Of a stretch of 64,000 nt of DNA, positions 51,412 through 60,112 are shown piece by piece. The stretch lies in NCBI RefSeq assembly GCF_026183895.1, contig NZ_JAPFQI010000001.1:649510-713509 (forward strand), in the 5' to 3' direction. Within the stretch, counting starts at the first letter, position 1. Every line of letters begins with the position of its first letter. This stretch comes from Sabulicella glaciei (GTDB lineage: Bacteria; Pseudomonadota; Alphaproteobacteria; Acetobacterales; Acetobacteraceae). Below the pieces are notes generated by a model. The model ran no database searches and was not told the DNA's origin. It was given only the letters and a program-made list of their open reading frames with translations. The translations under genes and the position numbers were made by a program.

Positions 51412-52812
51412 ATGGTCGCGCTCACGCAACGTTTCGCCGCCTACGCCGCCGGCATCCGCCATGCCGACCTTCCGGCCGAGGTGGAGGCGCGGACGCGGTT
51501 CCTCCTCCTCGACCTCGCGGGAAACATGCTGCGCGGACGCCATGATGCGGAAAGCAGCGCCCCGCTCCTCGCCGCCGCGCGGGCCATGGGGCTGATGCAG
51601 GGCCAGCACGCCGTGCTGGGCGAGGCGGCGCGCGTCTCACCGCTCGGCGCCGCACTGCTGAACGGCGCCTTTGCCCATTCGCTGGATTTCGACGACACGC
51701 ATGCCGCCGGGACGCTGCACCCCGGCGCGCCGGTCATCCCGGCAGCCCTAGCGGCCGCGGAGATCGCCGGGGCCAAGGGCGCCGACATCATTGCCGCCGT
51801 GGTGGCCGGGTATGAGGTGACCAACCGCCTGTCCGTCGCCATGCCGGCCGGCGACCATTACGACCGAGGCTACCACCCCACCGCGACCTGCGGCGCCTTC
51901 GGCGCGGCGGCGGCGGCGGGGCGCGTGCTCGGGCTGTCCGCAGCGCAAATCGAGGATGCGCTGGGGATCGCCCTGTCCCAGGCGGCCGGGTCGCTGCAGT
52001 TCCTGGCCAATGGCGCCTGGACCAAGCGCTTCCAGGTGGGCTGGGCCTCCATGGCCGGGCTGGCCGCCGCGCTGACGGCGCGCGAGGGTTTCCGCGGCGC
52101 CGCCGAGGCGCTGGAGGGCAAGGCCGGATTCTTGCGTGCCTACGCCCCGAACCCCACCCCGGAGCGCGCATTGCGCGGCCTGGGCGAGGAGTACGAGCTG
52201 ATGGAGACGGCGGTGAAGCCGTACCCTTCCTGCCGGTACGGCCATGCCTGCGTGGACGCGGCCCTGGCGTTGCGCGCCGAGCACGGGCTGAAGGCGGCGG
52301 AAATCGAGTCCGTCACAATGGGCCTGCCGAACAAGGGCATGCTGCTGGTCGGCGCGCCGCTTGAATACAAGCAGCACCCGAAGAACGTGGTGGATGGCCA
52401 GTTCTCCGGTCCCTTCGTGGTGTCCTGCGCCCTGGCGCACGGGCTTTTCGGCTGGGACAGCTACGCCCGCATGGACGAGGCCGAGCTTCGCACCCTGATG
52501 CCCAAGGTCACGACCGAGGAGGATCCGGAGGTGCAGGCCGAGTTCCCGGCCAACATGTCCGGCAAGCTGACCGTGCGCGCCCGCGGCCAGGTCTTCACGA
52601 AGTTCGTGAAGGTGCCGAAGGGCGAGCCGTCGAACTTCCTGACCGAGGACGAACTCCGCGCGAAGTTCCATGGCCTCGCCGATGCTGTGCTAGGGCACGA
52701 GCGTGCGGTCCAGCTGGCCGATGCGATTCTGACCCTCGACAAGGCACAGGATGTGCACGCGATGCTGCGCCTGGGCGCGCCGCTGCAGCCTGTCCGCCTC
52801 GCGGGCGAGTAG
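51412..52812 (+). CDS. MmgE/PrpD family protein
   Basis: 466 residues from the ATG at 51412 behind GGAGG. Family motifs: LLDLAGNMLRGRHDAES, NGAFAHSLDFDDTHAAGTLHPGAPVIPAAL (quoted from HSLDFDDTH), GYEVTNRLSVAM, GYHPTATCGAFGAAAAAG and AVKPYPSCRYGHACVDAALAL (quoted from KPYPSCRY). MmgE/PrpD includes 2-methylcitrate dehydratase and related dehydratases or isomerases of hydroxy-polycarboxylates. No other methylcitrate-cycle genes are nearby, so a different acid is possible. Single gene followed by tRNA-Ser. Confidence 0.92.
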   Translation: MVALTQRFAAYAAGIRHADLPAEVEARTRFLLLDLAGNMLRGRHDAESSAPLLAAARAMGLMQGQHAVLGEAARVSPLGAALLNGAFAHSLDFDDTHAAGTLHPGAPVIPAALAAAEIAGAKGADIIAAVVAGYEVTNRLSVAMPAGDHYDRGYHPTATCGAFGAAAAAGRVLGLSAAQIEDALGIALSQAAGSLQFLANGAWTKRFQVGWASMAGLAAALTAREGFRGAAEALEGKAGFLRAYAPNPTPERALRGLGEEYELMETAVKPYPSCRYGHACVDAALALRAEHGLKAAEIESVTMGLPNKGMLLVGAPLEYKQHPKNVVDGQFSGPFVVSCALAHGLFGWDSYARMDEAELRTLMPKVTTEEDPEVQAEFPANMSGKLTVRARGQVFTKFVKVPKGEPSNFLTEDELRAKFHGLADAVLGHERAVQLADAILTLDKAQDVHAMLRLGAPLQPVRLAGE

Positions 52813-52855
52813 GGGCCTGGGCAGGAAGCGCGCGGCGTCCTAAGCCTTCGCGCCC

Positions 52856-52945
52856 GGGCAGGTGGCCGAGCGGTTTAAGGCACCGGTCTTGAAAACCGGC
52901 GTGGGTTCACGCCCACCGTGGGTTCGAATCCCACCCTGCCCGCCA
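52856..52945 (+). tRNA. tRNA-Ser (anticodon TGA)
   Basis: A 90-base cloverleaf with a 7-bp acceptor stem (GGGCAGG with CCTGCCC), discriminator G, and encoded CCA at 52943-52945. The anticodon loop CTTGAAA (52888-52894) sits on the stem CCGGT/ACCGG and shows anticodon TGA at 52890-52892, reading UCA and, if modified, other UCN serine codons. The long variable arm typical of serine tRNAs and GGTTCGAATCC T-arm are present. The mepA start is only 28 bases after its end. Confidence 0.97.
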
Positions 52946-52972
52946 GACCGCACTCGCCCGAGGCCCGCCCCC

Positions 52973-53803
52973 ATGCGCCCCTTTGCCCTCGCATTCCTTC
53001 TGGCCCTCGCGGGGGGGCCGACCCTGGCGCAGCCGGCCTCTTCCTGGGCGGCGCACCAGGCGCCTTCCGCCGGCCCCGCACGGGTCATCGGCACCACCGC
53101 ACTGGGCTGCCTAGCGGGCGGGGAGGCGCTGCCGCCGGAAGGGCCCGCGTGGCAAGCCGTGCGCCTGTCGCGCAACCGGAACTGGGGCCATCCCGAGACG
53201 ATCCGCGGTATCCGCACCCTGGCGCAGCGCGCGCGGAGCGCCGGGCTTCCGGACCTGCTGATCGGCGATGTCGCGCAGCCACGCGGCGGCCCGATGCCCT
53301 TTGGACACGCCAGCCATCAATCGGGCCTGGATTTCGACGTGTGGCTCGACGTCAATCCGCGCCCGCCGCTTTCCCGCGCCCAGCGCGAGGATTGGCCGGT
53401 CGCGTCGCTCGTCCTCCCGGACCAGTCTGGGGCAGACCCGAATCGCTTCACCGCCGCCCACGCCCGGCTGATTAGACTGGCGGCCGAACTGCCCAACGTG
53501 GACCGCGTGCTGGTGAATCACGGCATCAAGCGCTCGCTCTGCACCGTCCATGGCGGCGAGGCTTGGCTGCGCCGCGTGCGGCCCTGGCGCGGGCATGACA
53601 GCCACATGCATGTCCGCTTGCGCTGCCCCGCTGGAAGCCCGGAATGCCAGGAAGGCCCGCCCATCCCGGCCGGCGATGGCTGCGACGCGTCGCTGGATTG
53701 GTGGCTGAGCGACGAGGCGCGCCGCCCCCCTTCCCCACCCCGCGCTCCGGGTCCGCCCCCAGCCCTGCCGCCGGCCTGCGGGCCCGTCTTCCGCGCACGC
53801 TGA
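52973..53803 (+). CDS. mepA: Penicillin-insensitive murein endopeptidase
   Basis: 276 residues from the ATG at 52973. Signal peptide RPFALAFLLALAGGPTLAQ. LAS-type zinc peptidase motifs: MPFGHASHQSGLDFDVW (His and Asp ligands) and WRGHDSHMHVRLRCP (HxH). The Cys-bearing C-terminal region and Pro-rich tail follow. It cuts D-Ala-meso-DAP cross-links in peptidoglycan. It begins 28 bases after tRNA-Ser with no terminator seen between, so read-through from the tRNA promoter is possible. lgt follows after 51 bases. Confidence 0.94.
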   Translation: MRPFALAFLLALAGGPTLAQPASSWAAHQAPSAGPARVIGTTALGCLAGGEALPPEGPAWQAVRLSRNRNWGHPETIRGIRTLAQRARSAGLPDLLIGDVAQPRGGPMPFGHASHQSGLDFDVWLDVNPRPPLSRAQREDWPVASLVLPDQSGADPNRFTAAHARLIRLAAELPNVDRVLVNHGIKRSLCTVHGGEAWLRRVRPWRGHDSHMHVRLRCPAGSPECQEGPPIPAGDGCDASLDWWLSDEARRPPSPPRAPGPPPALPPACGPVFRAR

Positions 53804-53854
53804 AGCGCGGCGCGGCTTCCTTGCGCGGCCGGACCGGGCTACGCCTCCCGGCGC

Positions 53855-54628
53855 ATGATCGACCCTGTCGCGCTCCAGATCGGACCCTTCGCCATTCGCT
53901 GGTATGCGCTGGCCTATATCGCCGGAATCGTGATCGGCTGGCGCGTGGCTCGGCGCCTCGTCGAGGCGGAGCCTCGCGCCGCCACCGCACAGCAAGTGGA
54001 CGACTACGTGACCTGGATCACCCTCGCCATCATCCTGGGTGGGCGGCTGGGCTACGTGCTGTTCTACCGGCCGGGCTACTACCTCCAGAACCCGATGGAG
54101 GCGCTGGCGCTCTGGCAGGGCGGCATGAGCTTCCACGGCGGCGCGCTGGGCGTGATCCTGGCGACGCTGATCTTCACCCATCGCAACAAGCTGGACACGC
54201 TGCTTTTCGGCGACCGGGTCGCGATCGTCGTGCCGATCGGCATCTTCTTCGGGCGGCTGGCGAATTTCGTGAATGGCGAGTTGTGGGGGCGGCCCTCGGA
54301 CGTTCCCTGGGCGATGGTATTTCCGCATGACCCGCTCGGCGTGCCCCGCCACCCGTCGCAGCTTTATCAGGCGGGGCTGGAAGGGCTTGCCCTTTCCGCG
54401 TTGCTTTGGGCGCTCTGGTTCACGCCTGGCATCCGCGCCAAGCGCGGCTTCCTGGCCGGCGCGATGATCGCGGGGTACGGCGTCGCGCGCCTCGTCGGCG
54501 AGGTGTTCCGCGAGCCGGACGCGCATCTGGGCTTCCTCTTCGCCGGGGCGACCATGGGCCAGCTTCTTTCCATTCCCATGGTCGCGCTGGGGCTGTTCCT
54601 GATGCTTCGCGCGCGACGCGTCGCTTGA
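53855..54628 (+). CDS. lgt: Prolipoprotein diacylglyceryl transferase
   Basis: 257 residues, about seven membrane spans. Lgt signatures: FAIRWYALAYIAGIVIGW, ILGGRLGYVLFYRP, MSFHGGALGV, and the invariant GRLANFVNGELWGRPS with Arg, Asn and Glu, followed by HPSQLYQAGLEG. The enzyme transfers diacylglycerol from phosphatidylglycerol to the lipobox Cys of prolipoproteins, at least three of which are encoded in this window. Stop overlaps the next start by one base (TGATG). Confidence 0.96.
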   Translation: MIDPVALQIGPFAIRWYALAYIAGIVIGWRVARRLVEAEPRAATAQQVDDYVTWITLAIILGGRLGYVLFYRPGYYLQNPMEALALWQGGMSFHGGALGVILATLIFTHRNKLDTLLFGDRVAIVVPIGIFFGRLANFVNGELWGRPSDVPWAMVFPHDPLGVPRHPSQLYQAGLEGLALSALLWALWFTPGIRAKRGFLAGAMIAGYGVARLVGEVFREPDAHLGFLFAGATMGQLLSIPMVALGLFLMLRARRVA

Positions 54629-55605
54629 TGGAGCGGCTGGACGCGTTCCTTGCCCGCGCTTCCGCGGCCTATTACGGCCATGGTGCCGGGATCGGCGCGG
54701 ATTTCACCACCGCGCCCGAAATGACCCAGGCTTTCGGCGAGTGCCTCGGCCTCTGGTCTGCCCTGGCCTGGGAGGCGATGGGCCGTCCTGCGCGCGTGGT
54801 CTGGGCGGAATGCGGCCCCGGCCGAGGCACGCTGATCCAGGACGCCCTGCGCGCCGTCGAGCAGATGGTCCCCGCCTTCGCCTCGGCCGCCGAGATCCAT
54901 CTGGTCGAGACTTCGCCCGTGCTTCGCGCCATGCAGAAGGGCCGCATGGGCGCACGCGTGTCCGCTTGGCACGACCGCATCGAGGATCTGCCGGGTGGCC
55001 CGCTGGTCCTTCTGGGCAACGAGTTCCTGGACGCGCTGCCGATCCGCCAGTTCATCCGCCGCGAGGGCGTCTGGAGGGAACGCTGGGTGTCCGAAGGCCA
55101 GTTCGTCGAATGCCCAACCGAGGAGGATTGGGGTGGGGCCCCTGAGGGCAGCGTGAAGGAACGTTGCGAGCCGGGCCTTTCCATCGCCGCCCATCTTGGC
55201 GCGCGGCTGGCGCGTGAAGGGGGGGTGGCCCTCTTCCTCGACTACGGACCGGGGGAAAGCGGGCTTGGCGACAGCCTCCAGGCGATGAAGGCCGGAAAGC
55301 CGGCCGACCCGCTGGCCGATCCGGGTGCGGTGGACGTCACCGCGCATGTGGATTTCGCGGCCTTCGCTGCTGCCGCGGCAAAAGCGGGAGCGACGGCACA
55401 GGGCCCGGTTCCAATGGGCTTGTTCCTTCAGCGCCTCGGCCTCGTTTCGCGCTCTGCCATGCTGGCGAGAGTCGAGCCCTTCCATGCCCGCAACCTGCTC
55501 GGCGCGGCGCAGCGCCTCGTGGCGCCAGAAGGCATGGGGCGCCTGTTCAAATCCCTGGCCCTGACCCATCCCGGCCTGCCACCCCTGGAGGGATTCCGCG
55601 AGTGA
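54628..55605 (+). CDS. SAM-dependent methyltransferase (NDUFAF7/MidA-like)
   Basis: 325 residues. The start MERLDAFLARASAAYY and DFTTAPEMTQAFGECLGLW are characteristic of the PF02636 family. SAM-binding AECGPGRGTLIQDAL and the conserved GNEFLDALPIRQF follow. Mitochondrial NDUFAF7 methylates an Arg of a complex I subunit during assembly; the bacterial protein likely does something similar. Coupled between lgt and pgeF, a layout common in alphaproteobacteria. Its stop overlaps the pgeF GTG (GTGA). Confidence 0.92.
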   Translation: MERLDAFLARASAAYYGHGAGIGADFTTAPEMTQAFGECLGLWSALAWEAMGRPARVVWAECGPGRGTLIQDALRAVEQMVPAFASAAEIHLVETSPVLRAMQKGRMGARVSAWHDRIEDLPGGPLVLLGNEFLDALPIRQFIRREGVWRERWVSEGQFVECPTEEDWGGAPEGSVKERCEPGLSIAAHLGARLAREGGVALFLDYGPGESGLGDSLQAMKAGKPADPLADPGAVDVTAHVDFAAFAAAAAKAGATAQGPVPMGLFLQRLGLVSRSAMLARVEPFHARNLLGAAQRLVAPEGMGRLFKSLALTHPGLPPLEGFRE

Positions 55606-56333
55606 CACCCGAGTTCCTGACCCACCCCGCCCTTTCCGGCTTTTCCCATGGGTTCTTCACCCGACGCGGCGGGGTGTCGCAGGGCGCCTATGCCAGCCTC
55701 AACTGCGGCCTGCGGAGCGAGGATGACCCCGACGCGGTGGCGGAGAACCGTGAAAGGGTGCGCACCGTCCTCCGTGCCCGGGCGCTGCGTGCGCTACGGC
55801 AGGTCCATGGCCCCCGCGTCGTGGACGCCGCGCTAGGTTGGGATGTGCTGCCCGAGGCCGACGCCATGGTCTGCGCCAAGCCGGACGTGGCGCTGGGCGT
55901 CATCACCGCCGATTGCGCGCCGGTCCTGTTCGCGGATCCCGAGGCGCGGGTGGTCGGCGCTGCCCATGCCGGCTGGCGCGGCGCGGTGGGCGGCGTGCTG
56001 GAGGCGACCCTTGCCGCGATGGAGGGGCTGGGCGCCCGGCGCGACCGCATCCGTGCCGTCGTCGGTCCGTGCATCGCTCAGCCTTCCTATGAGGTCGGGC
56101 GTGACCTTTACGAGGCGGTGGGCGACCCGGGCTTCCTCGCGCCCGGCCGAGACGCGGAGCACTGGCAGTTCGACCTCGCTGGATATTGCGCATCGCGCCT
56201 CGGTGGCGTCGCAGAGGTGGCGGTGATGGGATTGGACACGCTTTCGGATGAGGCGCGGTTCTTCTCGCACCGCCGGCGGACCCTCGCCGGCGGCGGGCCG
56301 CTCGGACACCAGATCTCGGCGATCGCGGCATGA
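55602..56333 (+). CDS. pgeF: Peptidoglycan editing factor PgeF (YfiH/multi-copper polyphenol oxidase family)
   Basis: 243 residues from a GTG at 55602. Family motifs: GFFTRRGGVSQGAYASLN, RQVHGPRVVD, VITADCAPVLFAD, AAHAGWRGAVGGVLEATL and GPCIAQPSYEVG. The His/Cys/His metal triad is contained in these segments. In Escherichia coli PgeF removes L-Ser-containing peptidoglycan precursors misincorporated by MurC; older annotation calls it laccase-like. Overlaps both neighbours by four bases. Confidence 0.93.
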   Translation: MTPEFLTHPALSGFSHGFFTRRGGVSQGAYASLNCGLRSEDDPDAVAENRERVRTVLRARALRALRQVHGPRVVDAALGWDVLPEADAMVCAKPDVALGVITADCAPVLFADPEARVVGAAHAGWRGAVGGVLEATLAAMEGLGARRDRIRAVVGPCIAQPSYEVGRDLYEAVGDPGFLAPGRDAEHWQFDLAGYCASRLGGVAEVAVMGLDTLSDEARFFSHRRRTLAGGGPLGHQISAIAA

Positions 56334-57193
56334 GGCGTGCTTTCCTCCTGGGCGCGCTGGGTACCTTGGCTGCCTGCGCCGACATTCCGCGCCCGCATCG
56401 CGGGCGGCCGGGTGGGCTGGCGCCGCGCCTTTCGGTCCCGCTCGCGATCCGTATCGCCGTCCCGCCGCCGCCCGAGGCCTTGTTGAGCGACGCAGGGGCA
56501 CGCCTCGTCGCCGACGAACTGGCGGCCGCCTTGCAGGCGCAGGACGTGCCGGCCGCCGCGACCGAGACGCCGCTTCCGCTGGATTGGCGCCTCCTGATGC
56601 GCGCCGAGTCCTCGGGGGGCACGGTGCGGCCACGCCTGGTCATCACCGACGCGGATGGGCGGGAGCAGGGCGCCGTCTCCACCACCCCCGTTCCGGCCCG
56701 CGCCTGGACGACGGGGGATCCGGCCACGCTCCGCGCCATCGCGGCGCAAGGCGCCCCCAGGGTGACGCAGATCCTGCTCGGCATCCAGGCTGCGCGGGCC
56801 AGCGCCACGCCGGACGCCATCGCCAGCGGCCCGCCCCGGCTGCGGCTGATCCCGGTGCGTGGCGCCCCGGGCGACGGCAACAACGCCCTGACCAACCGAC
56901 TGCGGGAGTTCCTGTCCACCCGCGGCTACGTGGTGCAGGACCTGGCCGAGGGCGCGAACCATGCCGTCACCGCGGAGGTCTCGGTGGTGGCCGGCACGCC
57001 GGGCAACCAGCGCGTGGAGATCCAGTGGATCGTTTCCCGCCGGGATGGCCACGAGCTGGGACGGGTGTTGCAACTGAACGAGGTCCGCGCCGGGTCCCTG
57101 GACCGTTTCTGGGGCGATGTCGCCTATGCCGCCGCCCAGGAGGCCGCCGGCGGCATCCTGCAGATCATCCGCAATGCCTCCTCCCCCGGTTGA
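56330..57193 (+). CDS. Putative lipoprotein of unknown function
   Basis: 287 residues. Lipobox LGTLAAC at the N-terminus predicts export and lipidation. After a Pro-rich region come two alpha/beta segments, the second reading NNALTNRLREFLSTRGYVV, AEVSVVAGTPGNQRVEIQW and QEAAGGILQII. This pattern is seen in uncharacterised alphaproteobacterial lipoproteins next to pgeF. No catalytic motif. Start overlaps the pgeF stop (ATGA). Confidence 0.82.
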   Translation: MRRAFLLGALGTLAACADIPRPHRGRPGGLAPRLSVPLAIRIAVPPPPEALLSDAGARLVADELAAALQAQDVPAAATETPLPLDWRLLMRAESSGGTVRPRLVITDADGREQGAVSTTPVPARAWTTGDPATLRAIAAQGAPRVTQILLGIQAARASATPDAIASGPPRLRLIPVRGAPGDGNNALTNRLREFLSTRGYVVQDLAEGANHAVTAEVSVVAGTPGNQRVEIQWIVSRRDGHELGRVLQLNEVRAGSLDRFWGDVAYAAAQEAAGGILQIIRNASSPG

Positions 57194-57262
57194 AGGGCCG
57201 GCGCGGCGCCTGTATCCGTCCGCCGTGCCGCCCAAGGCCCCGCAAGGAAAAGCCCCCGCCCG

Positions 57263-58195
57263 ATGAAGATCGTCGCCTGCAACAGCAACCGGCCCCTCGC
57301 GCAGGCCGTCGCCGACATACTCGGGCTGAAGCTGACCGACGCCTCGGTGCGCCGCTTCGCCGACATGGAAATTTTCGTGGAGATCCATGAGAACATCCGC
57401 GGCGAGGACGTCTTCGTCATCCAGTCCACCTCCTACCCCGCCAACGACCACCTGATGGAGCTGCTGATCACGCTCGACGCGCTGCGCCGCTCCTCGGCAC
57501 GGCGGGTGACGGCGGTGGTGCCGTATTTTGGCTATGCCCGTCAGGACCGGAAGAGCGGACCGCGCACGCCGATCAGCGCCAAGCTCGTCGCGAACCTCAT
57601 CACCCAGGCCGGGGCGGACCGGGTGCTGACGCTGGACCTGCATGCGGGGCAGATCCAGGGCTTCTTCGACATCCCGGTGGACAATCTCTACGCCGCGCCG
57701 CTCTTTGCGCGCGACATCCAGAGTCGCTACGCGGGGCGCGACCTGATGATCGTCTCGCCCGACGTGGGTGGCGTGGTGCGTGCCCGCGTCATCGCCCAGC
57801 GCCTCAACACCGACCTTGCGATCATCGACAAGCGCCGCCCGCAAGCCGGCGTGTCCGAGGTGATGAACGTGATCGGCGACGTGTCGGGCCGCGACTGCAT
57901 CATCATCGACGACATCTGCGACAGCGGCGGGACGCATTGCAACGCCGCAGCCGCGTTGATGAAGAACGGCGCCCGCTCCGTCTCAGCCTATGTCACCCAT
58001 GGCGTGCTTTCGGGCGCCGCGGTGCAGCGCATCGCCGACGCGCCGATCGAGGCGATGGTGGTGACCGACTCGATCGCGGCGACCGAGGCGGTGCAGCAGG
58101 CGGAGAACATCCGCCAGATCCCCATTGCCCCTCTCCTGGCCGAGGCGATGCGCCGGATCAGCGAAGAAGCGTCCGTCTCCTCGCTCTTCGACTAG
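57263..58195 (+). CDS. prs: Ribose-phosphate pyrophosphokinase
   Basis: 310 residues. PRPP synthetase motifs: [18 protein letters not shown] (start of the flexible loop region), [45 protein letters not shown] and the PRPP loop [15 protein letters not shown]. It makes PRPP from ribose 5-phosphate and ATP for nucleotide, His and Trp synthesis. An intergenic 69 bases before the start contain AAGGAAAA as ribosome-binding site. A 14-base palindrome (CCGCCCCGGGGCGG, 58212-58225) lies just after its stop. Confidence 0.96.
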   Translation: MKIVACNSNRPLAQAVADILGLKLTDASVRRFADMEIFVEIHENIRGEDVFVIQSTSYPANDHLMELLITLDALRRSSARRVTAVVPYFGYARQDRKSGPRTPISAKLVANLITQAGADRVLTLDLHAGQIQGFFDIPVDNLYAAPLFARDIQSRYAGRDLMIVSPDVGGVVRARVIAQRLNTDLAIIDKRRPQAGVSEVMNVIGDVSGRDCIIIDDICDSGGTHCNAAAALMKNGARSVSAYVTHGVLSGAAVQRIADAPIEAMVVTDSIAATEAVQQAENIRQIPIAPLLAEAMRRISEEASVSSLFD

Positions 58196-58260
58196 GGGTC
58201 GGCTTCCGCACCCGCCCCGGGGCGGCTATGGCAGGTTGAGGGTTTCGGAGGCAGCGGACC

Positions 58261-58884
58261 ATGAAGCTCTATTACTCGCCGGGCGCCTGTTCGCTCGGAA
58301 TTCACGTCATCCTGGAAGAGATCGGCAAGCCTTTCGAGGCGGTCGCCGTCTCGACGCGCGACGGATCGAACCGGAAGCCGGAATACCTGGCCATCAACCC
58401 AAAGGCCAAGGTGCCCGCGCTCCAGCGCGACGACGGCACGGTGCTGACGGAATGGCCGGTCATCGCCTGGTGGCTCGCCAAAGCGAATCCGATGTCCAAC
58501 CTGATCCCGGTCGAGTTCGAGGCGGAGACGCGCTGCCTCGAATGGATGGACTACCTGTGTGGCACGGTCCACCCGCAGGGCTTCACCCGTATGTTCCGCG
58601 CCAGCAACTTCGCGCGCGACGCGGAGGACGAGGCGCGGGTCGTCGCGCAGGGCAAGGAGCTCGCGGCCGGCTACCTGGAAACGATCGAAAAGCTGTGGAA
58701 GGGCGGCACCTGGCTTTTGCCCAGCGGCTACAGCGTCGCGGATTGCGCGCTGTTCTTCCTCGAGCACTGGGCGGCGGGCCGCGCAGGCATCGAACTGCCG
58801 CCGCGGCTGAAGGCGCATCACAAGGCCATGAAGGACCGCCCCGCCGTCGAGCGGGCGATGAAGCGGGAGGGGATTTCCCCATGA
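58261..58884 (+). CDS. Glutathione S-transferase family protein (first of three)
   Basis: 207 residues, GST fold. The N-terminal thioredoxin-like domain has YYSPGACSLGIHVILEE with the beta-class Cys9, the cis-Pro in KAKVPALQRDDGTVLTEWP, and the acidic EWP motif. The all-alpha C-terminal domain has the N-capping SVADCALFFLEHW. Beta-class GSTs hold glutathione in a mixed disulfide with this Cys. Good ribosome-binding site (GGAGG). First of three GST-like genes chained by stop/start overlaps and ended by a histidine phosphatase gene. Confidence 0.92.
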   Translation: MKLYYSPGACSLGIHVILEEIGKPFEAVAVSTRDGSNRKPEYLAINPKAKVPALQRDDGTVLTEWPVIAWWLAKANPMSNLIPVEFEAETRCLEWMDYLCGTVHPQGFTRMFRASNFARDAEDEARVVAQGKELAAGYLETIEKLWKGGTWLLPSGYSVADCALFFLEHWAAGRAGIELPPRLKAHHKAMKDRPAVERAMKREGISP

Positions 58885-59501
58885 TGAAGCTGTACTACTC
58901 GCCCGGCGCATGCTCGCTGGGCATCCACATGCTGTTGGAGGAGATCGGCGCGCCCTTCGAGGCGGTGGCCACGAACCTGCGCGAGGGCGCCCAGTTCAAG
59001 CCCGAGTTCAAGGCGGTGAACCCGAAATCCAAGGTGCCGACCCTGATGCGTGGGGACGGCTCGGTGCTGACCGAGTTTCCCGCCATCGCCTTCTGGCTCG
59101 CCGCCAGCTTCCCCAAGGCAGGGCTGATGCCCGAGGGCGCCGACGCCATGGCGCGGGCGATCGAGGCGACGGATTACGCCGTGGCCACGGTGCACATGCA
59201 AGGTTTCTCCCGCATCTTCCGCCCGGCGAACTTCGCACCGAGCGAGGCCGACCACGAGGCTGTGAAGGCGCGAGGGACCGAAATCTTTACCAAGGGGCTG
59301 CAGAACCTCGACGCCTCGCTGGAGGGCCGCGATTTCTTTGCCGGACGCTTCTCCTTCGGGGATGCCGCGCCATTCTACATCTCCTTCTGGGCAGCCGAGC
59401 GCCTCAAGATGGAGCTTCCCGGCCGCCTGGCCGCGCATTACGCCGCGATGCGGGCGCGTCCCTCCGTGCAGCGCGCGATGGCACGCGAGGGCCTCGCTTG
59501 A
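58881..59501 (+). CDS. Glutathione S-transferase family protein (second of three)
   Basis: 206 residues from ATG ATG at 58881, overlapping the previous stop as ATGA. It keeps the same N-terminus as the first GST (YYSPGACSLGIHMLLEE), with the Cys, then SKVPTLMRGDGSVLTEFP and a C-terminal FSFGDAAPFYISFW. The two are clearly tandem paralogues. The likely role is conjugation or peroxide reduction with glutathione; the substrate is unknown. Confidence 0.92.
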   Translation: MMKLYYSPGACSLGIHMLLEEIGAPFEAVATNLREGAQFKPEFKAVNPKSKVPTLMRGDGSVLTEFPAIAFWLAASFPKAGLMPEGADAMARAIEATDYAVATVHMQGFSRIFRPANFAPSEADHEAVKARGTEIFTKGLQNLDASLEGRDFFAGRFSFGDAAPFYISFWAAERLKMELPGRLAAHYAAMRARPSVQRAMAREGLA

Positions 59502-60112
59502 TCCTTTGGGTCTCGCCGCGCACCTCCTCCCTCGCCGCGCGCCTGGCTTTCGCAATGTGCGGCACGCCCGGGGAGGTGCGGGAGATCAGCCTGCGCGCCG
59601 GCGAGGCCCGAACCCCCGGCTTCATCGCCATCAACCCGAAGGGACAGGTGCCTGTCCTTGAGATGGAGGGCGGGTTCGCATTGACCGAGACGCCCGCGAT
59701 CCTTGTCGCGCTGGGCGAGATGTTTCCCGAATCCAACCTCCTCGGCACCTCGCGCGAGGAGCGCTGGCGGGTGATGGAATGGCTCTCCTGGGTCGCCTGG
59801 ACGATACCGGGCACCTTCATGCCCGGCTTCGATCCCGGCCGCTTCGGCCCCGCGCCGGCGGAGGAGGGTATTCGCCGCGCGGCCCTGGCACGCGCCGACC
59901 TTGCGCTTATCTACGCCGCCTCGCGCGTCGAGGGGCGGGACTGGGCGGTCGGCGGCGCGCCCACGGCAGCGGATTGCTCGCTTGCCCTGCTGACGGTTCT
60001 GGGGGGATTTCTCGGCATCGCGCCGCCTGAGGCCTTGACGGCGCATCGCCGCCGGTTCTTCGCCCTGCCCGCCCTCCAGGACGCCCTCTCCGCCGAAGGA
60101 TTTGCCACGTGA
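59498..60112 (+). CDS. Glutathione S-transferase family protein (third of three, divergent)
   Basis: 204 residues from a TTG at 59498 that overlaps the previous stop (TTGA). The GST fold is evident from INPKGQVPVLEMEGGFALTETP (quoted from KGQVPVLE) and PTAADCSLALLTVLGGF. The N-terminus MILWVSPRTSSLAARLA lacks the Tyr-Tyr and the Cys present in its two neighbours, having Ser there. It therefore may have a different chemistry, or be a non-catalytic partner. The stop overlaps the GTG start of the histidine phosphatase gene. Confidence 0.85.
   Translation: MILWVSPRTSSLAARLAFAMCGTPGEVREISLRAGEARTPGFIAINPKGQVPVLEMEGGFALTETPAILVALGEMFPESNLLGTSREERWRVMEWLSWVAWTIPGTFMPGFDPGRFGPAPAEEGIRRAALARADLALIYAASRVEGRDWAVGGAPTAADCSLALLTVLGGFLGIAPPEALTAHRRRFFALPALQDALSAEGFAT

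Noticed and set aside
52856-52945. tRNA-Ser as an integration (att) site
   Set aside because: No integrase, no repeat of the tRNA 3' end nearby and only ordinary chromosomal genes on both sides.
58212-58225. Palindrome CCGCCCCGGGGCGG after prs
   Set aside because: No loop-friendly centre and no T-run, so it is not a convincing terminator; no regulator context.
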